From positions 277,898 to 341,897 of the forward strand of contig NW_020312007.1 in NCBI RefSeq assembly GCF_003144115.1: a DNA stretch of 64,000 nt. Direction: 5' to 3'. Each line of letters starts with the position of its first letter. Positions within the stretch are counted from its first letter, which is position 1. The notes beneath the pieces were generated by a model. That model was not told where the DNA came from and did not search any database. It saw only the letters and a list, made by a program, of their open reading frames with translations. A program made the translations under genes and the position numbers. Of this stretch, positions 44,774 to 54,241 are shown piece by piece. Source of the DNA: Tilletiopsis washingtonensis (lineage: Eukaryota; Basidiomycota; Exobasidiomycetes; Entylomatales).

Positions 44774-46018
44774 GATGTGTGCGGCGTGTGGGTGGGACTT
44801 GCGTTTGCCGTGTGCTGCTCGCTGCGAGGGCGTGAGCTCTTGTATGCGCACGGCGTGGTGGTCGGGATGAAGGGCGCCGTCGCCAGCATCGGGCCGTGCG
44901 TCTCGTCGTCGTCGGCTCCGGCTCGGCTCGGCCGCCGCTGCCGTGCGCTTCCCCGCATCCGCGCCGCGCGCAGCTCCGCGGATCTGCACCGCCCGCCGCC
45001 GGCGGCCTCTCGCGCCGCTGGCGAGGAGCATTCCTCTGGACCGTCAGACCTTCCTTCACATGTGAGAGGCAGCGTCTTGTACAGGTGCGTGTCTGCTAGG
45101 ATCTGCACACGTGATCGAGTGAGGAGATGGCTGGCAAGCTCCTGCGGCGGTGCGCGCCCAGCTCCCGCCGGCTTGCTCGCCTGCTCTTGCAGCTCCTCAC
45201 GACGCTGCGCGACGGCACTCTCTGATCGACTCGACTGGTACGGGCGCAGCTGGCGGCTGTCTTCGCCAGTGACGCGCGAAGCCGGGTCTGTGCACCGAGC
45301 CGGCGACTTTTGCAGCCGCAGGAGACGCTAGACGACGCCCGATGGCCCTCGCGGGCGCGCCGGTGCGCGCGAACGTGGCATGGCAGGATGCCCAGCCGAG
45401 CGCCAAGCATCCACGCCAGACCTTGCACGCTGCCGCGAGCCCTCGTCTGCGCCTCCTGCGTGCTCTTGCAAAACGCGCAAGGGGCAGCGTGCGCGCTAGG
45501 ACCTCGCTGGGCAAGCCACACCTTCCTGCAGCTTGCGCTGCGACGAGCGCCCTTCGGCGACCTGAGAAACGGGCGGGAGCGGTGCGCCCGGGGCGTGGCG
45601 GCACCATGACGCGCAGCTCGCGCGGAGCAGCGGCAGCGGCAGCGGCACGGCACGGCGGCGGAGAGGGCGTGCGCGCGGCAGCGGGCGCGCCCCTCAGCGG
45701 CGCGAGGCCTGATGCGGCGGTGCGGTGAGGGTGCGCGCCAGAGGCAGAGCAGCCGGCCGGCCGTGCCGCGACCCGCCGGCGCTCCCCTGCTCGCTGCCCT
45801 CCGCTCGATGCTTCTCGCCGCCGGCCGCTGCCCCTCTCTCTCGCTCACCCACACACCTCCAACATCTTCGCAGCACCCTCGCAGCACGGCCGACTGCCAG
45901 CATCTGCGGCGCACTGCGACTCGCACCCGTCTGGCCCGCGCACACCTCCACGTAGGCTCGCGCGCCGCACTGCGGCAGGCCGGCTCCACACCCCGCACCA
46001 GCGCTCCGGGCCCCTGCG
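44774..46018. other. Divergent intergenic region MPO1/PLD-like
   Basis: 1.25 kb holding two promoters. It is GC-rich, with a C/T-rich part at about 45780-45880 before the PLD-like gene. A 300-codon open frame on the minus strand (45096-45998) is Arg/Ala-rich with no domain and is taken as chance. No RNA gene or repeat is visible. Confidence 0.5.
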
Positions 46019-49000
46019 ATGCTCACGTCCAAGGCCACCAAGGCGACGCGCGCCGACGCCGGTGCCGCGTCGGGGGCGTCGGGCAACCGCACGTCGGCCG
46101 CACACGCCACCATCACCTCGGCCCTCGCCGCCGACCCGACGCTGCCGCCCAGCGTCGCCGCCGAGCGCCTCTTTCCCTCGCCGGCGGCGTGGCGGCGCGG
46201 CATCCTGCGCTTCCGCATCAAGGAGCAGCTCGAGGAGGGGCGCGGCAAGGGGTGGAACTGGCACAAGGGCGCCGTGCACCCGGGCAACACAGAGCCCGAG
46301 GACGAGGAGCTGGAGCGCGTGCGCCAGCGCTTCGGCTACAAGGCCGAGAGCGAGGGCGGGCCGAGCCGCCTGTATCTGATGGTGCGTGTGCTGCTCGTGC
46401 TGCGATGCGTCTGTGCTGCAGTTTCCGAGGCTCAAGCGCTGGTCCTGCCGCTGACCCTGGCTGCCGCAGATCCTCGCCGACGCGCTGCTGCCGCTGCCGC
46501 GCAACCCCATGTCCGGCGTTGTCTCGCCGCCGCTGCTTGCCACGACGGGCATCGTGCCCTTCTCCATCTTCAGCACCGGGCCCGACATCATCGGCCACTA
46601 CTACGACTGCATCGTCTCGGCGCGCCGTGAGGTGGTGCTGCTGACCAACTACTGGCAGGGCGGCAAGAACGTCGACCGCATCGCCGATGCGCTGCGCGAG
46701 CTCGACCGGCGGCAGGGCGAGCGGCTCGCCGAGGCGGCGCGCAAGGAGGGCCGCCAGCTGGGCAAGCCGAGCATCGAGGAGCGCATCATCGTCAAGATCA
46801 TGTGGGACCGCGGCCCGCAGACGCTCGCCGATCTCTTCCGCCTGCGCAAGCCCGTGCCGCCCGGCATGTGGAAGACCAACGGCCTGCCAGAGGAGCAGGA
46901 CGTGCCGAATATCCACGTCGAGATTCTGTGAGTGCCGCGATGCAGCATCTCAGCCTGCTGCTGACACGCGCGACAGCAACTACCACCGGCCGCTCATGGG
47001 CACGTTCCACGCCAAGCTGCTGCTTGTGGACCGGCAGGTGGCGCTGGTGAACAGCAACAACATCCAGGACCGGCCCAACATCGAGGGCTGCACGCGTCTC
47101 GAGGGCGACATTGTCAACTCCGTCTACGACCACGCGCTGATCTCATGGGGCAACCGCCTCAACCCGCCGCTGCCGTGCCTCGGCTCGCCGGCGCCAAAGG
47201 AGCCGAGCGCCGAGGCGTTCAGCGACGGCGGCGACGGCGGCGCCTCGAGGCTGCCCGTGCTCACTGGCGCCAAGCTGCAGGAGATGGCGCAAGCGGCGCG
47301 CGCACGCCTGCAGGAGGAGGATGAGGAGAGCGAGGGCTTGCCCGAGGCCTCGTCGGCTCGCCGCTCCAGCTTTGCCTTGCTCGTCGATGGCGCCATGAGC
47401 CGCCGCAGCGAGGGCGCGATCCAGCCGCCGCCGGCGCTCAGCATTCCCGCCGCTGGCGCACATGCCGACGGGCCTGCTTCGGCCCCTGCTGTCCCGACGG
47501 GCGGCATGCCGTCGCTGCCAACACCCGACGGCACCACGGAGCACAGCACGGCCGAGCAGGACCGCGCAACACGGCGTGCGGGCCAGCTGTGGGCACAAAA
47601 GGTGCTCGGCGAGCGCTTTGCACACCTCAACCTGCCGCATCTCGGCGGCAGCAGCGGTCACAGCCCGACGATTGCGTCCGAGCGCCGCGGCAGCGCGCCG
47701 AATGCTGCGCCTACTGGCCACTCGCCGCCCGCCTCGCCGTCGCTCGGCCCGCGCCGCGGCTTTGCCGAGGTGGTGGAGGCTATGATGAAGAAGGAGGGCA
47801 TCAAGCCCTCGCTGTGGACTGAGGGCGCTCTCGATGCCTTTGGTCTTGGTCCATCGTCCTCGCGCAACGTGGCGGAAGACGCGCGCAAGAGCCGCGCTGC
47901 GCGTGGCCAGGCCAAGGATGCCAACGCGCGCGGCATCGACGTGCCACATGCCGTCAGCGAGGAGCCGGGCACGGGCGATGCCGAGACGTTTGTCATGCCG
48001 GCGCGCGACGACGACAACGAGAAGGCACACGCGAGTCCGAGCTTCGCCAGCACGAAGCTCGGCGAGAAGCTGGACAAGGGCGAGGGCGTGGCGGACGACG
48101 AGCAGGAGCCTGCGCGCCTGCAGCTCGACTCCTATGCGCTGGAGCGCGAGGTCTCGGCGCCTCGGCCTGCCGCGCCGCTGCTGCAGGTGAACGGCGATGT
48201 GGCGCCGGACGAGACGCCGATCGAGGACGACACAGCCAGCGAGGCAGCAGAACAGGGCGCGCCCGGCTCGTCGGCCTACCGCCGCAAGCATGCGCGCACG
48301 CTCTCGATGGCCTCGCGCACCTCGGCCTCGGAGCGCCTCGCCGCCATCACCAAGTCGCTCGACTTTGCCAATCTCTCGCAGGTCAAGGGCGAGATCACGG
48401 CCGAGCAGCTGGCGGCGATGCAGGCGGGCGAGGGCGGCGGCAGCAGCACGAGCGCCTCGAGCGCCGCCGCTGCTGCCATTGCCGCGCAGGCCAAGGCAGC
48501 CGAGGGCGAGGCGTCTTCCTCGGCCAGCTCGGGCGCCGCGCCCAAGGCCGACATCCTCGACTTCAACCCGTTCATCTTCCACGCGCCACACGCACCCGTG
48601 CCCATGGCGCTCGTCAACCGTCGGCCGCACGGCACTCCCGGCCACTCGGACATCCGCAATGCGCAGGACGCCGCCTGGCTGGCCGGCTTCCGCTACGCGC
48701 GCCGGCACGTCTTTGTGCAGAGCCCCACGCTCAACGCCACGCCCATCCGGCACGCCGTGCTGCATGCGTGCCGGCGCGGCGTGCGCGTCGAGCTCTGGCT
48801 CGGCCTCGGCTTCAACGACAAGAGCGAGAGCATGCCGTTCCAGGGCGGCACCAACGAGCAGGTCGTCACGCGCCTCTACCGCCAGCTGCGCCGCGAGGGC
48901 AAGGGCAGCGAAAAGTTCCTCGAGGTGTACTGTAAGTGCCTCGCGGCTCTCCTGCTGCGTCCTTTGCTCATCTCCTGGCTTGCAGGGTACACTGGCAAGG

Positions 49001-49401
49001 ACATGACGCGGCCGCTCAACGCTGTGCGCAAGCAGCGCAACTGGTGCGTGTCTCGCGTGTCCAGGCGCACACACGCTGCATGCTGATCCTGCTCTCAGCC
49101 ACGTCAAATATGCACAGTTCGACGACCAGGTCGCCATCATCGGCAGCGGCAACCAGGACACGCAATCGTGCGTTTCAGTACCCCTCGCTTGCCGTCCTCC
49201 GCTTCTGACGCACCCACGCTCCACAGCTGGTACCACTCGCAGGAGATCAACGTCATGCTCGACTCGCAGCAGGTGGTGCGCGAGTGGAACGAGGGCCTGC
49301 GTCGCAACCAGTCCACCGGTCTCTATGGGCGCGTCGACGACGACGGCATCTGGCGCGGCCGCGGCGGCGCAGAGAAGGTGGACAAGGGCAGCGACAAGTA
49401 G
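46019..49401 (+). CDS. Phospholipase D-like protein with two HKD motifs and a long disordered spacer
   Basis: Six exons (46019-46381, 46470-46927, 46977-48931, 48986-49043, 49099-49167, 49227-49401) give 1025 residues. The first PLD half (about 130-310: GPDIIGHYYDCIVSARREVV then LLTNYWQGGKN) ends in HKD motif FHAKLLLVD near residue 284. The second half (about 800-1000: HAPVPMALVNRRPHG, RRHVFVQSPTLNATP) carries HVKYAQFD near 945 followed by IIGSGNQDTQS. Both match HxKx4D, so one composite active site is possible. Between them lies a spacer of more than 450 residues of low-complexity Ser/Ala/Glu/Pro sequence. The protein lacks the PX, PH or C2 domains of classical fungal Pld1. Substrate (phospholipid, cardiolipin or nucleic acid) cannot be told. 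No signal peptide is seen. Confidence 0.85.
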
Positions 49402-49922
49402 ACGCCGCGCGCTGCCATGCGCCATCCCGGAACATGCCTCCTCATGCGAGCCGCCAGTCCGCCTGCGCCGCCGCCTCGAAAGATACCTGCGATACTCCAG
49501 CAAGTGTCTCCATGCTGGCCTCCCCCACTCTCGTTGCCCCAAGCACACCTTCACACAACCCACACTCCCTTCTCCTGCCTTGCCACATGTCCCATGAGCA
49601 CCGCGCCTTCGGCAGCGCGCAGCACCTGCTATACCATCCTTCTGCGTTCATCTGTGCCACGCCAGCGAGCGCCACCGTTTGGAGCTGGTGGGACGGCGCC
49701 GTTGCTCTCTTCGCTGCTGCTGCCTCCTGGTGCCTCCAAGGGCCTGTGCTGTGGCAGCGAGCGGCACCACCCGCACAACGTGACCCTACCAGCTCCTCTT
49801 GCTCAGCACTGCACCCTGGCCAAGCAATCCTCACCTGCAGACGGAGCCGTGCCATACCCACACGCCCAGCTGGCAAGTACGTGTGCCATTGAGGCATGCC
49901 CTCCACCGTCCCCCGTTCCAGC
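49402..49922. other. Convergent intergenic region PLD-like/GRX5
   Basis: 521 bases between stop codons, with C/T-rich parts on the + strand but no domain-bearing frame. Probably 3' flanks only. Confidence 0.5.
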
Positions 49923-50592
49923 TTAGGCCTTGGCTTGCGGCGCCGGCTCGACGACGCCGGCCTTGGTGAGGATCTCCTCGAGCTCGCCAGACTGGTGCAC
50001 TGCAGGTAGAAGCCGGCATCAGCGAGGTGCGCCGCTGGCCGCACCGCCGAGGCCACGCACGGCTGAGCGCAAGGTCGGCGCCGCCCTGGAAGTCGCCCTT
50101 GACGTAGAGCTGCGGGATCGTGGGCCTGCGGCAGGGCGTGAGAGATTGCAATGGTGAGGCGCGAGGAGGGCTACGCACCAGGCTGAGTACTCCTTGATGC
50201 CCTCCCGCAGCGACGAGTCCTCGAGCACGTTGTACGTCCTGCACACGCGCCCGTTAGCACTGGGCGCCTCTTGCCTCCACGGCCGCACTGCACGCACTTG
50301 AGCGCCTCGGGACGCACGCCCTGCACCTGCAGGATCTGCACGACGGCGCGGCTGAAGCCGCACATGGGCAGCTCAGGCGTGCCCTTCATGAAGACGACGA
50401 CGGGCGCGCCGTGCACGGCGTCGTCGATGCGCTGGCGCTCGGCGGCCGAGAGGGCGAGGCGCACGGCCGAGGCATGCAGATGCCGCGCCGACGCGGGCGT
50501 GGGGCGCGGCAGGCCGCGCTGTGCAGCAGGTAAGTGTGCGTTGCGGCAGAGCAGGGCGTGCGACGTACGAAGGAAGCACGGAGGAAGGACAT
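49923..50592 (-). CDS. GRX5: Mitochondrial monothiol glutaredoxin Grx5
   Basis: Monothiol CGFS glutaredoxin that carries [2Fe-2S] clusters from the Isu scaffold to acceptor proteins in the mitochondrial matrix. Five exons (50569-50592, 50298-50518, 50179-50238, 50061-50125, 49923-49999) give 148 residues. The 24-nt first exon plus exon 2 encode a basic presequence without acidic residues ([20 protein letters not shown]). The thioredoxin fold begins near [20 protein letters not shown]; the active Cys is about residue 61 in [10 protein letters not shown]. Glutathione-binding landmarks follow: [20 protein letters not shown], then [20 protein letters not shown]. The end is [14 protein letters not shown]. 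The gene starts 228 bases from MSS51, in the opposite direction. Confidence 0.95.
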
Positions 50593-50820
50593 GGCGGCGG
50601 TTGTGCGGTGGTGGTGGAGAGGGCGCAGCGTGGCGGGAGGGCGAGCTGAGGCAAGGCCGAGGTGACGTGCCCCGCGCGGGCGTCACGTGCGCGCGCCTGC
50701 TGACGAGCGGTGGCCGGGTCTGCCTCCACCGCGAAGGCGACGCCGGGGCCGGCGCGGCTTCCTTCTCTCCGCCAGCATCGCTCTCTCTCCCGCCCGCTCC
50801 CGGCCACGCTGCAGCCGGCC
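50593..50820. promoter_or_regulatory. Shared divergent promoter GRX5/MSS51
   Basis: 228 bases separate two start codons of genes for mitochondrial iron-sulfur and cytochrome oxidase biogenesis. There is no TATA box; a C/T-rich part precedes MSS51. Two identical words GCGTCACGTGCG-like around 50680-50692 include a CACGTG E-box core at 50684-50689, a possible bHLH site. Co-regulation is inference. Confidence 0.45.
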
Positions 50821-52834
50821 ATGCTGCTCCTCACCTCGTCGCGCCTGCTGCCCAGCGCGCCGTGCGCGTGCCGCTCGGCCGTCGCCGTGCCGCCGAGCAG
50901 CCGGCGCACGCTCTTCTCCTGGTTCCGCAAGCCGGCCGCGGCGTCGCCCAAGCCCGCACCGCTCCTGGCGCAGGACGACCTCTTCCACCCGCTCTCCACG
51001 TCGCCCATCCCCGCGCTGCGGCAGCGTGCCAGCCGCATCAAGTCGCTCGCACCCTGCCCCTACTCGCTCACACAGGGCAAGCGCCGCCTCGTCGCCTACG
51101 ACTGCCCCGTCGCCGGCTGGCCCACGCACGCCGGGCATGCCGAGTGGGAGGCCGACACGGAAAAGGCAAAGTACTGGGGCCGCCTGCGCGAGAGCAACGA
51201 GGACGAGCACGACCTGCGCAGCGGGCGCGAGATGAGCGAGTTCCGCCTGCCGGGTGAGTGGTGCAGCGCAGCGGCTGGAAAGGGCGGCGCACGGCGACGA
51301 GCGCGGCAGGCGCACAGCGCAGTGTAGGGGAGCAGCTGCATGGGCTGCCATTGTCCTTGGCACCGCCCCGGCTGCGCTCTACTCACACCTCTGTGCGCAG
51401 GCCCACAGGGCTTCGAGGAGTCGCTCAACTTTTCGTCGTGGGACGTGTACTTCTACACGCGCAACCACGCCTCGATCGAGACGGAGCGCTCGCGGCGCCA
51501 CGTCTCGCGCCTGCTCACTTTTCCCATCACCGTCGCCGGCGTGCTGCACGAGAACTCGTTCCTGACACGCCGGAGCCAGCGCCTGACGCATGAAGGCTTG
51601 CGAAGCATGCTTGGTGAGCCGCAGCAGCAGCAGTAGGGCGGGCAGGAGATAGAGCAGCGGCTGACGCGGTCGGTGCAGCATTGCGGCAGACACTGCACCC
51701 GAGAATAGGCGACAAGCCGTCGCTCGACGTGATCCGCCTCTTCGTCGTCGGCGCACGGGCAGAGTCGACGCTGCCGCCGTCCGTGTGGGACCAGCTGCGC
51801 TACAACTTTCCCGGCGTCGCCTTTCACATCTACATGATCGGGCCCGAGGTGACGCTGCCGACGGCTGCGCCCTCGTCGCTCGGCTCGCGCACGCGCAAGG
51901 CCAACTACGGCGTGCCGGCCGCCAGCATTGTTGTCTCGGAGGGCGTGACGATCACGACGATCCAGGCGCCGTACGAGGCCGTGCATGCGCAGATGGAGCC
52001 GTTCGACCCCTACACCGACGTCTTCTTTGCCTTCTCGCCCGGGTTCGGCTTCCCCTCGCAGCTGGCGGCGCAGGAGGCTCAGCGCGCCCGCGCTGAGGAC
52101 TCCGCCGACGCCAAGCGCATGGCGGCGGCGCGCGAGACGTACAACGCACGCAGCGGCGAGGAGCCGGAGCCCAAGGCAGCGCAGGAGCCCTTCATGGCTG
52201 CGCCCGGCACGCCGGCGCCCGCCGGCGGCGAGGTGCCGTCGGCCGAGCCGGCGCCCGCCATCCCCTCCGACGCCGGCTTCACGAGCATCGTCAGTGCGCC
52301 CGTCGTGCAGGCGCAGGCCGAGTGGGCCACGGCCATTGGGCAGATCCTGAGCACAAAGTGCCCCCTCGTCGTCACGGGCTTCAGCCCCGCCGACGTCGAG
52401 CGCGACGTGCTGGCGTTTGAGAGCCTCGAAGGTGTGATGGGCGAGTTTGAGTGGCTGGTGACGCCCGGCGAGAACGTCTTTGCCAGCCAACAGTGGGCCG
52501 TCGGTGAGTTGCTTCTGCTCTGTGCGATCTGTCCGGCCCGCTGACGTGCCGTCCTGCGCAGCCGACTTCGACCCGCGAGGTAAGCAGTGCTGGGCTGCGT
52601 GCTGCGGCTGCGGTCCCATAGCCGCGTCGGTCTGTGTGTGCTCACTCTCGCCGCTCCTGCACAGTGGCCGTCAAGGCAAACTGGGGCTGCTGGGCGATCC
52701 GAGGCAAGGTGAGTTGCCCCCGTGTCTAGCGCAGCTCAGAGGCGCCGGAACTGACGACTCGCGCCACACAGTCATATAACGTGCAAGTGGCGAAGCGGTG
52801 GTCGCCGTATCCGCAGGGCGAGGAGGCCGGCTGA
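50821..52834 (+). CDS. MSS51: COX1 translational activator Mss51-like
   Basis: In yeast, Mss51 activates translation of mitochondrial COX1 mRNA and couples it to assembly, using heme sensed through Cys-Pro-X motifs. Six exons (50821-51253, 51401-51613, 51679-52503, 52562-52579, 52665-52708, 52772-52834) give 531 residues. A basic presequence is present (residues about 1-35, [11 protein letters not shown]). Two CPX motifs are clear: Cys79 in APCPYSLT and Cys95 in [14 protein letters not shown]. The Mss51 C-terminal region follows ([58 protein letters not shown]). A low-complexity Pro/Ala/Glu insertion sits at about 395-440. Exon 4 is an 18-nt micro-exon. The end [14 protein letters not shown] matches the family. 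It converges on the AP-3 sigma gene with 102 bases between stops. Confidence 0.9.
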
Positions 52835-52936
52835 GCGGTGGGGGCCGGGGAGAAATGGAAATCCTCTGCAGTAGCCTCGCGTTGCGATCTCGACTCAGTC
52901 TGCTTCTGTGTGCGTGACGTTCCTTCTTTGCCATTG

Positions 52937-53987
52937 CTACCTCCCTGTGAAGCGCCCCAGTTCCCTACGCCAGCCCTCGCCCCATGCGCCTGCGGCAGCG
53001 CCAGCCGGCGCCACCCAGTCGGCGAGCCCGGGCAGCGCGGCGGCCACACTGCCCGCCGCGGCCGACTTCTTGCGCGCCTTTGCCGACGCCGACGCGGCGG
53101 CGCAGATGGCGGGCAGCGACGTCTCGAGCACCAGCCCGCCTTGCAGCACTTCGGAGAGGATCGCGTGCACCTGCGCAGTGTGCCCTGAGGTCAGCGAATG
53201 CGCGGAGGTGGGCGGCGGAGAGCAGAGACTCACCTCGTCGAAGTGGAAGATGAGGTCCAGCTCGCACACGTTCTCGAAGCACTGGTCCAGCGCCTCGACG
53301 AAGACCTGCGTGAGGGTGGGAGGAGCGCACGTCAGAAGCGGGTCAGCCAGGAGCGGCGTGCGAAGTCTGTGCTGCGGGTCTGGAGGCGTGTGTGGCCAGC
53401 ACCTGCCCCGATGCCGTCTGCGCCCAGACTGCTAGGCAGAAGCGGTCCAGCCCTTTTGACGCTGCACAAGCATAGCCCGCGCTGCTTGCGCACAAGCCCA
53501 GCTTCTTCGTCTCGCCTCGGCTCTCCGTCGCAGCCTCGCCAGACACCCGGCAAGCACGCACCTGTATCAAGTCGAGAATGCCCAGCGGGCTCTCGCTGCC
53601 GTCGACGACGCAGACGAAGTAGAGCGTGGCGTAGTTGCGCCAGACGAGCAGCCAGCCGTCGCCGTCGCCGCTCCCGTCGCGCTCCTCCTCAAGCACCTCC
53701 TTGCGCCCCTGTGCCTCCTCGTCCTCCTCTGCGCGCGGCTCAAAGACCTGTGCCAGGTCCGAGGCGTCGAGGAAATTGCTGTCTGCCTCTGCGTCCGGCA
53801 GCTCCGTGCCCGTCTGCCTTCGCGATGACGACGACGCCGCCGCGGTGCCGTCGGTGCCGCTGCTGAAGACGCGCGCCTGGATGCGGCGCACGAGGGCCGT
53901 CTGCACGGGCGCAGCGAGCGGCGCGTAGATGCTGACGAGGCGGATCTGCGACTTGTTGTTGAAGATGAGAAAGGCCTTGATGGCCAT
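52937..53987 (-). CDS. APS3: AP-3 adaptor complex sigma subunit
   Basis: Small sigma chain of the AP-3 coat, which sorts cargo from Golgi and endosomes to the vacuole. Three exons (53562-53987, 53234-53305, 52937-53170) give 243 residues. The longin-like start MAIKAFLIFNNKSQIRLVSI is typical. After an insertion of about 55 residues, rich in Ser, Asp and Glu, the fold resumes with WRNYATLYFVCVVDGSESPL, LGILDLIQ, then FVEALDQCFENVCELDLIFH and VHAILSEVLQGGLVLETS. The sequence VDGSESPLGILDLIQ is characteristic of AP-3 rather than AP-1 or AP-2 sigma. An Ala-rich tail follows. Usual length is about 165-195, so the insertion and tail are extra. Intron 1 is long (256 nt). Confidence 0.93.
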
Positions 53988-54241
53988 GGTCGGCGGCGTG
54001 TGGCCCGCGCGGCAGGAGTGAAGCGAGGCAGAGAAGGAGCGGAGGATGGGGAGCAGAAGCAAAGGCGAGATGCGCGCCAAGCGCAGAGCGTGGGATCGCG
54101 GCTGGGAGCGTGTGGCTGCGCTGCCGCGTGCGGCGGCCTCCACGCGCGGCACTCCACGCTCGCTGGCCCCTGCCTCTCCACCCCCACCTCACCCCCGCCT
54201 CACCGCACCCTGCGCGGCAGCAGGCGCTCGCGCCGCCCGCC
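53988..54241. promoter_or_regulatory. Shared divergent promoter AP-3 sigma/ATG9
   Basis: 254 bases between start codons of two membrane-trafficking genes. The right 70 bases before ATG9 are strongly C-rich (CCCCCACCTCACCCCCGCC-like). No TATA box is visible. A bidirectional promoter is inferred from spacing. Confidence 0.5.

Noticed and set aside
45096-45998. A 300-codon minus-strand frame between MPO1 and the PLD-like gene.
   Set aside because: Arg-rich without domains, lies in promoter DNA between two divergent genes.
47143-49563. An 806-codon minus-strand frame across the PLD-like gene.
   Set aside because: Shadow of the biased coding strand; the plus strand has both HKD motifs and consistent splicing.
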